Of a stretch of DNA of 64,000 nucleotides, positions 39,904 to 48,563 are shown one piece after another. Under the pieces are notes generated by a model. That model searched no databases, had not been told where the DNA came from, and saw only the letters and a program-made list of their open reading frames with translations. This stretch comes from Streptomyces sp. TLI_171. Lineage in GTDB: Bacteria > Actinomycetota > Actinomycetes > Streptomycetales > Streptomycetaceae. The stretch covers positions 1,054,001-1,118,000 of the forward strand of contig NZ_RAPS01000001.1 in assembly GCF_003610255.1 (NCBI RefSeq), written 5' to 3'. The position numbers and the translations under genes were made by a program. Each line of letters begins with the position of its first letter. Position 1 is the first letter of the stretch.

Positions 39904-40938
39904 TCAGATGTGGGTGGTGGAACCGCAGGCCGCGGCCGGCAGGGTCAGGTAGCCGTAGCTGGAGGTGTCGGCCTTGCCGGCGGTGGAGCAGATCCAGCCC
40001 GAGGTGCCGAAGATGGCGCGCAGCGCGGTGCCCTGGGTGGTGGTGGCGGTCCACTCGGTGTCGCGGACCACGTTGTAGAGGACCCGGCCGTAGGTGCCGG
40101 CGGCGAAGGTGGCGCTCAGGGTGCCGGTGCCGGTCAGCGGGGCCACGCCGTTGATGCTGCGGAGGGTCAGGTCGCCCTTGTTGTCGGTGGCGGTGGTGTG
40201 GCCGTTGGCCTGGCCCACCCAGTGGCCGACGGAGTACGGGAAGATGACGTTGACGTCGTTCAGCGCGGCGTCGGTGCCCTCGTTCTCCTCCGGGCCGGTG
40301 ACGACGCAGCCGCCGAGGACCGGGTTGCCGATCGCCTTCAGGAAGAAGGCACGGGTGCCGGACTGGGCCTGCGGCAGGTAGGGCTTGATGGTGCCGGCGG
40401 TGCCGCCGAACGCGGACCAGTCGGTGGCGCCGACCTTGCAGGAGTAGATGTCGAACAGGTTCTGGGTGGTCAGGTTGGCCGGGGCGTGGCCGCCGGTGGC
40501 CTTGGCGGACCAGGTCACCGCGTCCTTGGCGAAGGCCACGAACAGGTCGGAGGTCAGGTCACCGGTCTGCGGCGCCCGGGAGGAGCGCGCGAAGTCCAGG
40601 GTGGCGGAGGTGTTGGCGTTCAGCGCGGAGATGCCGGCGCCGGAGCCGTTCGGGCGGGTGATGCTGCTGCCGCCGGTCTTCGGGGTGATCGGGCTCGTGC
40701 CGGTCGCGTCCCAGCTGTACAGGTGCGGCAGGGTGGAGCCCGCGCCCAGGGAGGCGTTGTAGTCGGCGGAGAACTGGTTCAGCAGAGCCTGCGTGGTGTC
40801 CGAGCCGGCACCGACGATGTCCTGCGCCGCCGGGAGGGTCGGCAGGGTCGACGGGTCCGCCATCGCCGGAGCGGCGACAGTCGAGAGGGCGGCGGTCATC
40901 GCGACGGCCGCGAACGCCTTGGCAGCGGTGTGACGCAT
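39904..40938 (-). CDS. Secreted PstS-like substrate-binding protein (no anchor)
   Basis: 344 residues from ATG 40938 with GGAGG upstream. A signal peptide ends near residue 28 (APAMADPS). The mature protein starts DIVGAGSDTTQALLNQFSAD, a PstS-type N-terminal strand and helix, and continues with LDFARSSRAPQTGDL, AKDAVTW and QAQSGTRAFFLKAIG, the usual PBP-like order. It has no lipobox and no C-terminal membrane helix, so it should be released or loosely wall-bound. A free binding protein upstream of membrane-anchored ones suggests a capture-and-relay arrangement, which is inference. Confidence 0.8.
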   Translation of the reverse strand: MRHTAAKAFAAVAMTAALSTVAAPAMADPSTLPTLPAAQDIVGAGSDTTQALLNQFSADYNASLGAGSTLPHLYSWDATGTSPITPKTGGSSITRPNGSGAGISALNANTSATLDFARSSRAPQTGDLTSDLFVAFAKDAVTWSAKATGGHAPANLTTQNLFDIYSCKVGATDWSAFGGTAGTIKPYLPQAQSGTRAFFLKAIGNPVLGGCVVTGPEENEGTDAALNDVNVIFPYSVGHWVGQANGHTTATDNKGDLTLRSINGVAPLTGTGTLSATFAAGTYGRVLYNVVRDTEWTATTTQGTALRAIFGTSGWICSTAGKADTSSYGYLTLPAAACGSTTHI

Positions 40939-41366
40939 GGTCCTGTTCCTCCATAAAGGAAAGTGCCTAGCTGGACCGGACCTGGCGGGGCCCGGTGCCG
41001 GAGAGCTCCGCGGCTTCCCGGCGATGCGATCCTCGCCGCCGCCCGCCCGCCCCCGGAAGCGCCTCCCCGCGCCCCCGGCGCACCACCGCCGCTCCGCCTG
41101 CGCGCCCGAATCCGCTGGTGGGACCCCCGGTGGAGGGTGCGTCGGCGCACGCTCCGGGCATGGACACGTTCTTCTCCAGGTGGGATCACGGGGTCATCCC
41201 GGCCACCTGTGCTTCACTCCCCCGGCACCGTTTCGCGACGGACGTGCACGAATCCTTTGCGGGAGCGTGTCCGCCGCCTCGCACACCGCCCGAACCCCGA
41301 ACCCGCGCGGGAACGCCGCGGCCGCCGCCCCGGAACTCCCGGGACGGCGGCCGCTGCGCTCCGAAC
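40939..41366. other. 428-bp gene-free stretch upstream of the PstS-like gene
   Basis: No convincing gene on either strand. It holds the promoter region of the minus-strand PstS-like gene, with ribosome site GGAGG near 40950. No PHO box resembling tandem GTTCACC repeats was recognised. The far end contains a terminator for the neighbouring gene at 41318-41354. Confidence 0.5.
41318..41354. terminator. Terminator after the DUF1508-like pair
   Basis: GCGGCCGCCGCCCC (41318-41331) pairs with 41341-41354 with one mismatch and a 9-base loop, immediately past the minus-strand stop at 41367. Confidence 0.6.
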
Positions 41367-41780
41367 TCACCAGGGCTGCTTGGTCGCCGCCCCGCCGCCG
41401 AGCCGCCTGGAGCGCTGGACGTGCTCCACACCGTGCTGGAACCCGGCCACGCTCTGCCGGCACTGGTCGCGGCGCAGGTAGCCGCGCGCACTGCGGGCGA
41501 CCGCCTCGCCGCCGCCCGCGCCGACCCGGGTGGTGCGGGCGGGCAGGTGGGCGGTCCACACCCACAGACGGTCCTCGCGCTGGCTGAGAACGAACCGCAG
41601 CGCGGCCCGCTCCGCGAGCAACTCCGCTATGCCGGACGCCAGTTCACGGTCCGATCGGTAGGTGCGGACGGACGCGGCCAGCCGTCGGCCGTTGGCGGCC
41701 ACCAGCGACCAGCCGGCCCGCCCGTCCGGCCCGCGGACGGGCACCAGCCGGGGTCCTCTGCCGCCCTCCGCGGCGCTCAC
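41367..41780 (-). CDS. DUF1508/YegP-like protein, second of a pair
   Basis: 137 residues from GTG 41780, which overlaps the stop of the preceding gene (GTGA), so it is translationally coupled. The pattern GWSLVAANGRRLAASVRTYR followed by SDRELASGIAELL is that of YegP/DUF1508 modules, small alpha-beta domains whose function is unsettled. A second half-module (LWVWTAHLPAR) and a cysteine-containing tail follow. It is related to its upstream neighbour. Confidence 0.6.
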   Translation of the reverse strand: MSAAEGGRGPRLVPVRGPDGRAGWSLVAANGRRLAASVRTYRSDRELASGIAELLAERAALRFVLSQREDRLWVWTAHLPARTTRVGAGGGEAVARSARGYLRRDQCRQSVAGFQHGVEHVQRSRRLGGGAATKQPW

Positions 41781-42157
41781 CGCCCGGTCCCGGGCGCGCC
41801 CTCGGCCCCGGCGGCGGCCACCGCGGCGGCCTCGGACAACCGGGCCAGCAGCGCCATGAACCGCCGGAACGCGTTCTGGCAGGTCGCGTACCGCTCGTAC
41901 GCCCTGCTCGACCTGACCAGGGGATTGCCCCGCGACCCGGGCACCACCCAGGTCCAGCCCAGGCCGTCGCGGACATGGGTGATCCGCGCCACCAGCGCCG
42001 GACCCAGTTCGACCAGCTCGGCGAACGCCCGTTCGGCATCCGCGGACGACTCGTGGACGGCGGAGGACACCGCCACCACTCGCCCGTTCATCGCCTTCAG
42101 GTGCCACTGGAACCGACCGTTCGGCGCCCGCTCCGTGAACAGGCCCTCGCCGCGCAC
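41777..42157 (-). CDS. DUF1508/YegP-like protein, first of a pair
   Basis: 126 residues from GTG 42157. The first module reads FQWHLKAMNGRVVAVSSAVH with ESSADAERAFAELV; a second, weaker one is WTWVVPGSRGNPLVRSSRAY. It ends at the start of the next gene with a 4-base overlap. No signal peptide or membrane segment. It diverges from the frameshifted LacI gene across a 271-bp AT-richer region. Confidence 0.65.
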   Translation of the reverse strand: MRGEGLFTERAPNGRFQWHLKAMNGRVVAVSSAVHESSADAERAFAELVELGPALVARITHVRDGLGWTWVVPGSRGNPLVRSSRAYERYATCQNAFRRFMALLARLSEAAAVAAAGAEGAPGTGR

Positions 42158-42428
42158 CGCCGCTTACCCCCCCGGGTCTTCGAAACCGGACGCACATCGT
42201 CACGCGCCGAACGCTATGTGTGCACAGAGGAAGTCCGGAAGTGGAATCCCCTCCGAGCCGACTCTGTTTGCCCTGAAGTTCTCCCTTGTTAATGCACGCT
42301 GCTCCGGCCGGCCCGGAGGGGTGGAATGTTTCGCCCGATCGACGAATGTTGCGGCCGCAGCGCCCCGGCCGCGGGCGCCGTTCGTGTACCGTCCCGCCCG
42401 GACGGCTCGGGGCGCTACTATCCGTCCC

Positions 42429-43459
42429 ATGACCGCCGCAGAACTCGAACCCGACCCCGCGCCGACCCTGTTGGAGATCGCCCGCGCGGCGGGCGTCTCG
42501 GCGCCGACAGTTTCGAAGGTCCTGAACGGGCGGGCCGACGTCGCGCCCGCCACCCGGGCCAAGGTCGAGGAGATCCTGCGCCGCACCGGCTACCAGCGCC
42601 GACGCACCTCCACGCCGCCTCGCGACTGCTCGACCTGGTCTTCCACCAGCTCGACAGCGCCTGGGCCGTGGAGGTGATCCGCGGCGTGGAGAACGTCGCC
42701 CGGGAAGAGGGCCTGAGCATCGTGCTCTCCGAGTCCGCCGGCCGGCTCACCCCCGGCCAGACCTGGGTGGACGGCGTGCTGGCCCGCCGCCCGGCCGGCG
42801 TGGTCCTGGTGCTCTCCGACCTGGACGCCGCCCAGCGCGACCAGCTGACCAGCCGCGACATCCCGTTCGTGGTGCTCGACCCGGCCGGCGACCCGGCCGA
42901 CGGGGTGCCCGCGGTCGGCACCGCCAACTGGCAGGGCGGCCTCGCCGCCACCCGCCACCTGCTCGACCTCGGGCACCGGCGGATCGGCATGATCTCCGGC
43001 CCGTCCGGCATGATGTGCAGCCGCGCCCGGGTGGACGGCTACCGCACCGCCCTGGAGACCGCCCGGCTGCCCGTGGACCCGCGGCTGGTGCACGAGGGCG
43101 ACTTCCACCACGAGGCCGGCTACGCGGCCGCCCGCGCCCTGCTGAGCGCGGACGACCGGCCGACCGCGATCTTCGCCGGCAACGACCTGCAGGCGCTCGG
43201 CGTGTACGAGGCGGCCCGCGAACTCGGCCTGCGGGTGCCCGAGGACCTCTCGGTGGTCGGCTTCGACGACCTGCCGCTGGCCCGCTGGGTCGGCCCGCCG
43301 CTCACCACCGTCAGGCAGCCGCTGGTCGAGATGGCCGAGACCGCGGCCCGGCTGGCCGTCGAGCTCGGCCGCGGCGAGCACCCCGCCGCCACCCGGGTCG
43401 ACCTGGCCACCAGCCTGGTCGTGCGAGCCAGCACCGCGCCGCCGCCCGCCACGGCCTGA
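42429..43459 (+). pseudogene. LacI-family regulator interrupted by a frameshift
   Basis: The DNA-binding domain is read from ATG 42429 (TLLEIARAAGVSAPTVSKVL then NGRADVAPATRAKVEEIL and RRTGYQRRR). The ligand domain (LLDLVFHQLDSAWAVEVIRG onward to VVGFDDLPLARWVGPPLTTV) is read in the frame one base earlier. The break lies at about 42600-42620, consistent with loss of one base. Both halves are otherwise intact and well conserved, so a sequencing error or a very recent mutation is more likely than old decay. A TACTAT box at 42416-42421 lies 7 bases before the ATG, suggesting a leaderless transcript. If repaired it would be ~343 residues and probably a sugar-responsive repressor. Confidence 0.8.
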
Positions 43460-43530
43460 CCGGCCCGCCCGCACCCCCGTCGCGCCCGCACCCCGCCGCC
43501 GTCCGGCGCTCCCGGACCGTGTCGGGGCGG

Positions 43531-43559
43531 TTGACGACCCCGACGGGCTCCCCTACCGT
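43531..43559 (+). promoter_or_regulatory. Promoter of the polysaccharide deacetylase gene
   Basis: TTGACG (43531-43536) and TACCGT (43554-43559) are 17 bp apart, a good vegetative promoter 75 bases before the ATG at 43635. Confidence 0.6.
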
Positions 43560-43634
43560 CGTCCGGGGCGCACCGGAACATTCGGTCGTGATGCGAAAAT
43601 TTCGCTTCCGTCGCGCGCCCGGGGAGGGAGTGCC

Positions 43635-44213
43635 ATGGCCGACCGCACCGGAGGCGCCGTGCCGGACCGGCTGGCCCTGACCTTCGACGACGGCCCGCAC
43701 CCCGACTCCACCCCCGCGCTGCTCGCCGCCCTCGCCGCGGCCGGCCACCGCGCCACCTTCTTCCTCTGCGGCGCCCAGGCCGAGCGGCACCCCGAGCTGG
43801 TCCGCGCACTCGACCGGGCCGGCATGCCGCTGGGCAACCACAGCTGGTCCCACCCGCACCTGACGGCGCTGCCCCCGGCCGAAGCCCGGGACGAGATCCA
43901 CCGCACCAACCGGATCCTCACCGAGCTCACCGGCCGGCCGCCGACCCTGTTCCGGCCGCCCTACGGCGACACCTCCCCCGCGGTCCGGGGGTTCGCCGCC
44001 GAGGCCGGGCTGACCGAGGTGCTGTGGGACGTCGACACCCGCGACTGGGACGGCGCGCCGCCCGCCGCGATCGCCGCCGCGACGGCCGCCGCCCGCCCCG
44101 GCGACACGGTCCTGCTGCACGACCACGGGAACCGGAACACGGTCACCGCGCTGCCCGCCGTCCTCGCCGCGCTCACCGCGCGCGGCCTGCGCTGCGCGCC
44201 CGTGGCGGGCTGA
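43635..44213 (+). CDS. CE4 polysaccharide deacetylase (NodB domain)
   Basis: 192 residues, little more than a NodB domain. All five CE4 motifs are present: TFDDGPH (catalytic base and metal Asp), HSWSH (metal His pair), RPPYG, the tryptophan-containing DTRDWDG and LLHDHG. ATG 43635 follows GGAGGGAG. No signal peptide is seen, which is odd for an enzyme on chitin, peptidoglycan or xylan; it may be exported unconventionally or act on a soluble oligosaccharide. The position beside the xylose genes allows a role on acetylated xylo-oligosaccharides, but chitin oligomers are equally possible. Confidence 0.88.
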   Translation: MADRTGGAVPDRLALTFDDGPHPDSTPALLAALAAAGHRATFFLCGAQAERHPELVRALDRAGMPLGNHSWSHPHLTALPPAEARDEIHRTNRILTELTGRPPTLFRPPYGDTSPAVRGFAAEAGLTEVLWDVDTRDWDGAPPAAIAAATAAARPGDTVLLHDHGNRNTVTALPAVLAALTARGLRCAPVAG

Positions 44214-44236
44214 CCCGCTGCCCGCTCCCCCGCACT

Positions 44237-44280
44237 CCGGTGGCCGGGCACACCCGCCCGGAACCACGCCCGGCCACCGG
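44237..44280. terminator. Bidirectional terminator between deacetylase and ROK repressor
   Basis: CCGGTGGCCGGGC (44237-44249) pairs perfectly with 44268-44280. The 18-base interior can be partly paired. It lies between converging stops at 44213 and 44321. Confidence 0.7.
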
Positions 44281-44320
44281 CGTCCCTCCCCCGCCGGGTC
44301 CGAACCCGCCGTCGTCGCGC

Positions 44321-45580
44321 TCAGGCGCCTTCGGTGAGCCAGAGGGTGGCCGGGTCGGTGTGCAGCCGGCGGACGGTGACCAGGGCGGCGCCGAGGACCG
44401 GGCCGCGCCGGGCCAGCGGCGAGGCGCGCAGGGCGTCGTCCGGCCACGGGCGGACCCGGATCAGCTCGGCCAGTTCGGCGCGCATGGCGGGCAGCAGCCA
44501 GTGCGCGAGATCGGCGTACGCCCCGCCGAGGACCAGCGTGGCGGGGTCGATCAGGTTGACCGCGGCGGCGAGGGCGGTGCCCAGCGCGGTGCCGGCGTGG
44601 TGCAGGGCGCGCGTGGTGGTGGGGTGCCCCGCCTCCGCGCGGCGGGCCAACTCGCCGATGGCGTCGATGTCCTGACCGGACGCCGGCCCGTCGAGCTCCT
44701 CGGCCAGGCCGGAGGCGTGCAGCACCGCGGCGAGGCCGGCGTACGGTTCGAGGCAGCCGCGCGCGCCGCAGGAGCAGAGCCGGCCGTCGGGGCGGACGGT
44801 CAGGTGGCCGAGCTCGCCGGCGAAGCCCTGCACGCCGCGGAAGAGGCGGCCGTCGAGGACCAGCGCGCCACCGATGCCCTCGCCGGCCGAGACGTGGACG
44901 AAGGTCCCTTTGCCGACGCCCTGCCAGAGTTCGGCGAGGGCGCCGAGGTTGGCCTCGTTCTCGACGGCGGGCGCGACGCCGGGCCCCGGCCACCCGCTGT
45001 GCACGTCGACCTGGTGCCAGCCGAGGTTGGGGGCGTGTTCGACGTGCCGGCCGGGGTCGTCGAGCGGCACGCTGCCGGGCACGGCCAGCACCCGGCCGAC
45101 CACCCGCAGGCCCAGCACGACGGCCTGCTGTTCGGCCTCGGTGGCGAGCGCGGCCAGTTCGGCGAGCGTCTGCTCGGCGGGGCGGCTGCTGTTGGGGGCG
45201 GGGCGGTGGAGTTCGACCCGGACCTCGCCGCGCAGGTCGAGGACGCAGGCGCTGAGGTGTCCGACGCCGATCTCCAGGCCGAGTCCGGCCGGTCCGCTGT
45301 CGTTGAGGACCAGGGCCCGGCCGGGCCTGCCGACCCGGCCGCTGCGTTCCAGTTCGCCCTCCAACAGCAGGCCGCCGCCGATGAGTTCGTCGACCAGGCT
45401 GGAGACGGCGGTGCGGGTGAGGCCGGTACGACCGGCCACGTCGGCGCGCGACAGCGGGTGCGCGGCGGCGACGGTGTGCATCACCAGGGCGAGGTTCTGC
45501 CGCCGCATGTCCTGCTGGGAGGCGGGGCCGCGCCGGGGCCCGAGTTCGCTGTCCGGCGGCTGCTGCCCGTCCTCTGCCAC
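44321..45580 (-). CDS. xylR: ROK-family xylose repressor
   Basis: 419 residues from GTG 45580 (GAGG 5 bases upstream; GTG 45598 is possible). An N-terminal winged helix (LSRADVAGRTGLTRTAVSSL) precedes a ROK domain. The ROK part has the zinc motif with all cysteines (CSCGARGCLEPYAG), unlike nanK. The sugar-binding and phosphate loops (VENEANLGALAELWQG, VSAGEGIGGALVLDG) are present, but there is no canonical DxGGTK ATP motif. This is the layout of XylR-type repressors. It follows xylB on the same strand, 116 bases downstream, so it probably represses the xylA/xylB intergenic promoter until xylose binds. Confidence 0.88.
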   Translation of the reverse strand: MAEDGQQPPDSELGPRRGPASQQDMRRQNLALVMHTVAAAHPLSRADVAGRTGLTRTAVSSLVDELIGGGLLLEGELERSGRVGRPGRALVLNDSGPAGLGLEIGVGHLSACVLDLRGEVRVELHRPAPNSSRPAEQTLAELAALATEAEQQAVVLGLRVVGRVLAVPGSVPLDDPGRHVEHAPNLGWHQVDVHSGWPGPGVAPAVENEANLGALAELWQGVGKGTFVHVSAGEGIGGALVLDGRLFRGVQGFAGELGHLTVRPDGRLCSCGARGCLEPYAGLAAVLHASGLAEELDGPASGQDIDAIGELARRAEAGHPTTTRALHHAGTALGTALAAAVNLIDPATLVLGGAYADLAHWLLPAMRAELAELIRVRPWPDDALRASPLARRGPVLGAALVTVRRLHTDPATLWLTEGA

Positions 45581-45696
45581 GGTGTCCTCGTCCTCCACTC
45601 CGGGGTCGCCTGTCGGCGGTCGTTCGTCACTGGTTCGTTCGTCGGTGGTGCCGGACCCCGGCCCGGCGCGGCGGCCCGGGGTCCGGTGCGTTCCTG

Positions 45697-47121
45697 CTAC
45701 CGGTTGCCGGCGCCTTGCAGGGCGGCCGCCTGCGAAATGGTAGTCGCGATCCGTTCGAGTGCTGCGTCGTCCCGTTCGAGCGCGGGGAGGACCGGCCCGT
45801 CGGCGGTGCCCCAGCGGCGGGCGACGGCGTCGGCGCTCTCGCCGGTGAGCAGCGCGGCGGCCTGCGCGGCCGCGCCGAGGGCGACCAGTTCGCGGGCGGC
45901 GGGCAGTTGGACGGGACGGCCGGAGAGCCGGCGGACGGTGTCCTGCCAGGCCCGGCCCTGGGCGCCGCCGCCGATCAGCAGGATCGGCTGCGCGGGGTCG
46001 GCGGGGTCGCCGTCCACGGCGAGGACGTCGTCGAGGGCGGCGAGCAGCGAGTACGCGGCGCCGTCGTAGGCGGCCTGCAGGAGCTGGCCGGCGGTGGTGT
46101 CGTGGCGCAGTCCGTGCAGCAGTCCGCTGGCCTGCGGGAGGGCGGGGGTGCGTTCGCCGTCGAGGTAGGGCAGCAGGACGGCGCTGCCGCCGGGCTCGAC
46201 GGCCTGGCGGTCGCGGCCGAGCAGGGCGGCGACCTTGTCGACGGCCAGGGTGCAGTTGAGCGTGCAGGCGAGCGGCAGCCAGCCGCCGAGGGCGTCGGCG
46301 AAGCCCGCCACGGTGCCGGTCGGGTCGGCGGGGCGGTTGCGGGAGACGGTGTAGACGGTGCCGGAGGTGCCGAGGCTCAGCACCGGGACGCCGGGGGTGA
46401 GGCCCAGGCCGAGCGCGGCGGCCATGTTGTCGCCGGTGCCGGTGCCGACCGGGGTGCCGGGGCGCAGCGGCCCGCCGGGAAGGGCGTGGCCGGCGGCGGC
46501 GCCGGCGGGGGCGGTGGCGGGGAGCAGGGCGGGGTCGAGGCCGATCGCCTTGAGCACGGCGGGGTGCGGGCCGTCGGGGGTCCACCAGCCGGTGCCGGAG
46601 GCGTCGCCGCGGTCGGTGACGGCGGCGCCGGTGAGGCGTTCGGTGAGGTAGTCGTGCGGGAGGCGGACGGCGGCGGTGCGTTCGGCGCTGGCGGGTTCGT
46701 TGGCGCGCAGCCAGGCCCACTTGGCGGCGGTGAAGGACGCGCCGGGGACGCTGCCGAGTTCGGCGGCCCACCAGTCGGCGCCGAACTCCCGCACCAGGTC
46801 GGCGGCCTGGGGTGCGCTGCGGACGTCGTTCCAGAGCAGGGCGGGCCGGACGGGGTCGCCGGCGGCGTCCAGGGTGACGAGTCCGTGCTGCTGGCCGCCG
46901 ATCGACAGGGCCTGCGCGCGGTCGGCCCAGCCGGTGGCGGCGACGGCCTCGTTCAGGGCCTGCCACCACTGGGCGGGGTCGCTCTCCTGCCCGTGGCGGG
47001 AGTCGACCCGGTGGACGGCGCGCCCCTCACCGAGGATCCGGCCGGTCTCGGCGTCGACGGCGAGTGCCTTGGTGGACTGGGTCGAGCTGTCGACACCGAT
47101 CACCACCTGCGGTTGTGCCAT
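45697..47121 (-). CDS. xylB: Xylulokinase
   Basis: 474 residues of the FGGY kinase family from ATG 47121, with AGGAG 8 bases upstream. Xylulokinase marks are VIGVDSSTQSTKALAVDAET at the N terminus, SIGGQQHGLVTLD, LLWNDVRSAPQA, the GDNMAAALGLGL loop and the FGGY-type nucleotide motif LLIGGGAQGRAWQD. It phosphorylates D-xylulose made by XylA, feeding the pentose phosphate pathway. It diverges from xylA. Confidence 0.95.
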   Translation of the reverse strand: MAQPQVVIGVDSSTQSTKALAVDAETGRILGEGRAVHRVDSRHGQESDPAQWWQALNEAVAATGWADRAQALSIGGQQHGLVTLDAAGDPVRPALLWNDVRSAPQAADLVREFGADWWAAELGSVPGASFTAAKWAWLRANEPASAERTAAVRLPHDYLTERLTGAAVTDRGDASGTGWWTPDGPHPAVLKAIGLDPALLPATAPAGAAAGHALPGGPLRPGTPVGTGTGDNMAAALGLGLTPGVPVLSLGTSGTVYTVSRNRPADPTGTVAGFADALGGWLPLACTLNCTLAVDKVAALLGRDRQAVEPGGSAVLLPYLDGERTPALPQASGLLHGLRHDTTAGQLLQAAYDGAAYSLLAALDDVLAVDGDPADPAQPILLIGGGAQGRAWQDTVRRLSGRPVQLPAARELVALGAAAQAAALLTGESADAVARRWGTADGPVLPALERDDAALERIATTISQAAALQGAGNR

Positions 47122-47217
47122 GGGTCGTGCTCCTGTCTCGGGTCGTCCGGCCGGGGCCGTCCGGGGGTGCGGTGCGGGTGTTTCCACGTGGGGGCTTCCC
47201 TCGCGGGCTCCGTCATA

Positions 47218-47245
47218 TTAATTTGTAGTTCGGCCTGACGAATAG
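47218..47245. promoter_or_regulatory. Candidate XylR operator between xylB and xylA
   Basis: An AT-rich island in otherwise GC-rich DNA contains TTAATTTGT (47218-47226) and ACGAATAG (47238-47245). These form an imperfect inverted repeat with an 11-base centre, similar in outline to the TTAGTTTGT...ACAAACTAA sites of Bacillus XylR. It is placed to control both divergent genes. Confidence 0.5.
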
Positions 47246-47250
47246 CCCCC

Positions 47251-47269
47251 CGGCCGAATCCTTCGGCCG
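47251..47269 (+). promoter_or_regulatory. Stem-loop in the xylA leader
   Basis: CGGCCGAA (47251-47258) pairs perfectly with TTCGGCCG (47262-47269) around a 3-base loop, 33 bases before the xylA start. It could stabilise the mRNA or be a repressor half-site. Confidence 0.45.
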
Positions 47270-47302
47270 AACCCCGGTCGATCACAGCGTTTGGAGTACG
47301 CA

Positions 47303-48469
47303 ATGAGCCAGCTCACCCCCACCCCCGCCGACAAGTTCACCTTCGGCCTGTGGACGGTCGGCTGGCAGGGCCGCGACCCGTTCGGCGACGCCACCCGCCC
47401 CGCCCTGGACCCGGTGGAGACCGTGGAGAAGCTCGCCGAGCTGGGCGCCTACGGCGTGACCTTCCACGACGACGACCTGATCCCGTTCGGCTCCTCGGAC
47501 GCCGAGCGCGAGACGATCGTCAAGCGCTTCTCGGCCGCCCTGGCCTCCACCGGCCTGCGGGTGCCGATGGCCACCACCAACCTGTTCACCCACCCGGTGT
47601 TCAAGGACGGCGCGTTCACCGCCAACGACCGCGACGTGCGCCGTTACGCGCTGCGCAAGACCATCCGCAACATCGACCTGGCCGTGGAGCTGGGCGCCAC
47701 CGTCTACGTCGCCTGGGGCGGTCGCGAGGGCGCCGAGCACGGCGCGTCCAAGGACGTCCGGGTCGCCCTCGACCGCCTGAAGGAGGCCTTCGACCTGCTG
47801 GGCGACTACGTCACCGAGCAGGGCTACGACCTGCGCTTCGCGATCGAGCCGAAGCCGAACGAGCCGCGCGGCGACATCCTGCTGCCGACCATCGGCCACG
47901 CGCTGGCCTTCATCGAGCGCCTGGAGCGCCCGGAGCTGGTCGGCCTCAACCCGGAGGTCGGCCACGAGCAGATGGCGGGCCTGAACTTCCCGCACGGCAT
48001 CGCGCAGGCGCTGTGGTCGGGCAAGCTGTTCCACATCGACCTGAACGGCCAGTCCGGCATCAAGTACGACCAGGACTTCCGCTTCGGCGCGGGCGACCTC
48101 CGCCAGGCGTTCTGGCTGGTCGACCTGCTGGAGTCGTCCGACTACCAGGGCCCGCGGCACTTCGACTTCAAGCCCCCGCGCACCGAGGACTTCGACGGCG
48201 TGTGGGCCTCCGCGGCCGGCAACATGCGCAACTACCTGCTGCTGAAGGAGCGCGCCCTGGCGTTCCGCGCCGACCCCGAGGTCCAGGACGCCCTGCGCGC
48301 CGCCCGCCTGGACGAGCTCGCCCGGCCCACCGCGGCGGACGGCCTGGCCGCCCTGCTCGGCGACCGCAGCGCCTTCGAGGACTTCGACGTCACCGCCGCC
48401 GCCGAGCGCGGCATGGCCTTCGAGCACCTCGACCAGCTGGCCATCGAGCACCTGCTCGGCGCCCGCTGA
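47303..48469 (+). CDS. xylA: Xylose isomerase
   Basis: 388 residues, exactly the length of the well-studied Streptomyces xylose isomerases. GGAG precedes ATG 47303. The catalytic His55 region is [12 protein letters not shown]. Metal-site motifs [41 protein letters not shown] and [11 protein letters not shown] are all intact. It converts D-xylose to D-xylulose (and D-glucose to fructose) in the cytoplasm with two divalent metal ions. It is monocistronic and ends in a terminator at 48485. Confidence 0.98.
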   Translation: MSQLTPTPADKFTFGLWTVGWQGRDPFGDATRPALDPVETVEKLAELGAYGVTFHDDDLIPFGSSDAERETIVKRFSAALASTGLRVPMATTNLFTHPVFKDGAFTANDRDVRRYALRKTIRNIDLAVELGATVYVAWGGREGAEHGASKDVRVALDRLKEAFDLLGDYVTEQGYDLRFAIEPKPNEPRGDILLPTIGHALAFIERLERPELVGLNPEVGHEQMAGLNFPHGIAQALWSGKLFHIDLNGQSGIKYDQDFRFGAGDLRQAFWLVDLLESSDYQGPRHFDFKPPRTEDFDGVWASAAGNMRNYLLLKERALAFRADPEVQDALRAARLDELARPTAADGLAALLGDRSAFEDFDVTAAAERGMAFEHLDQLAIEHLLGAR

Positions 48470-48484
48470 CCCCACCCCCCGGAT

Positions 48485-48516
48485 CCGGCCGGCCCCCACT
48501 CCCGGGGGCCGGCCGG
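48485..48516 (+). terminator. Terminator after xylA
   Basis: CCGGCCGGCCCCC (48485-48497) pairs perfectly with 48504-48516 around a 6-base loop, 15 bases after the xylA stop. Confidence 0.75.
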
Positions 48517-48563
48517 TCCGCGTCCCGGCCGAACGGCCGGGCGCACCGCGCCGCGGGTCGGGA

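Noticed and set aside
40937..42677. Plus-strand ORFs across the PstS-like promoter and the DUF1508-like pair
   Set aside because: Composition is Pro/Arg/Ala shadow; only the last part from ATG 42429 is real (LacI DNA-binding domain).
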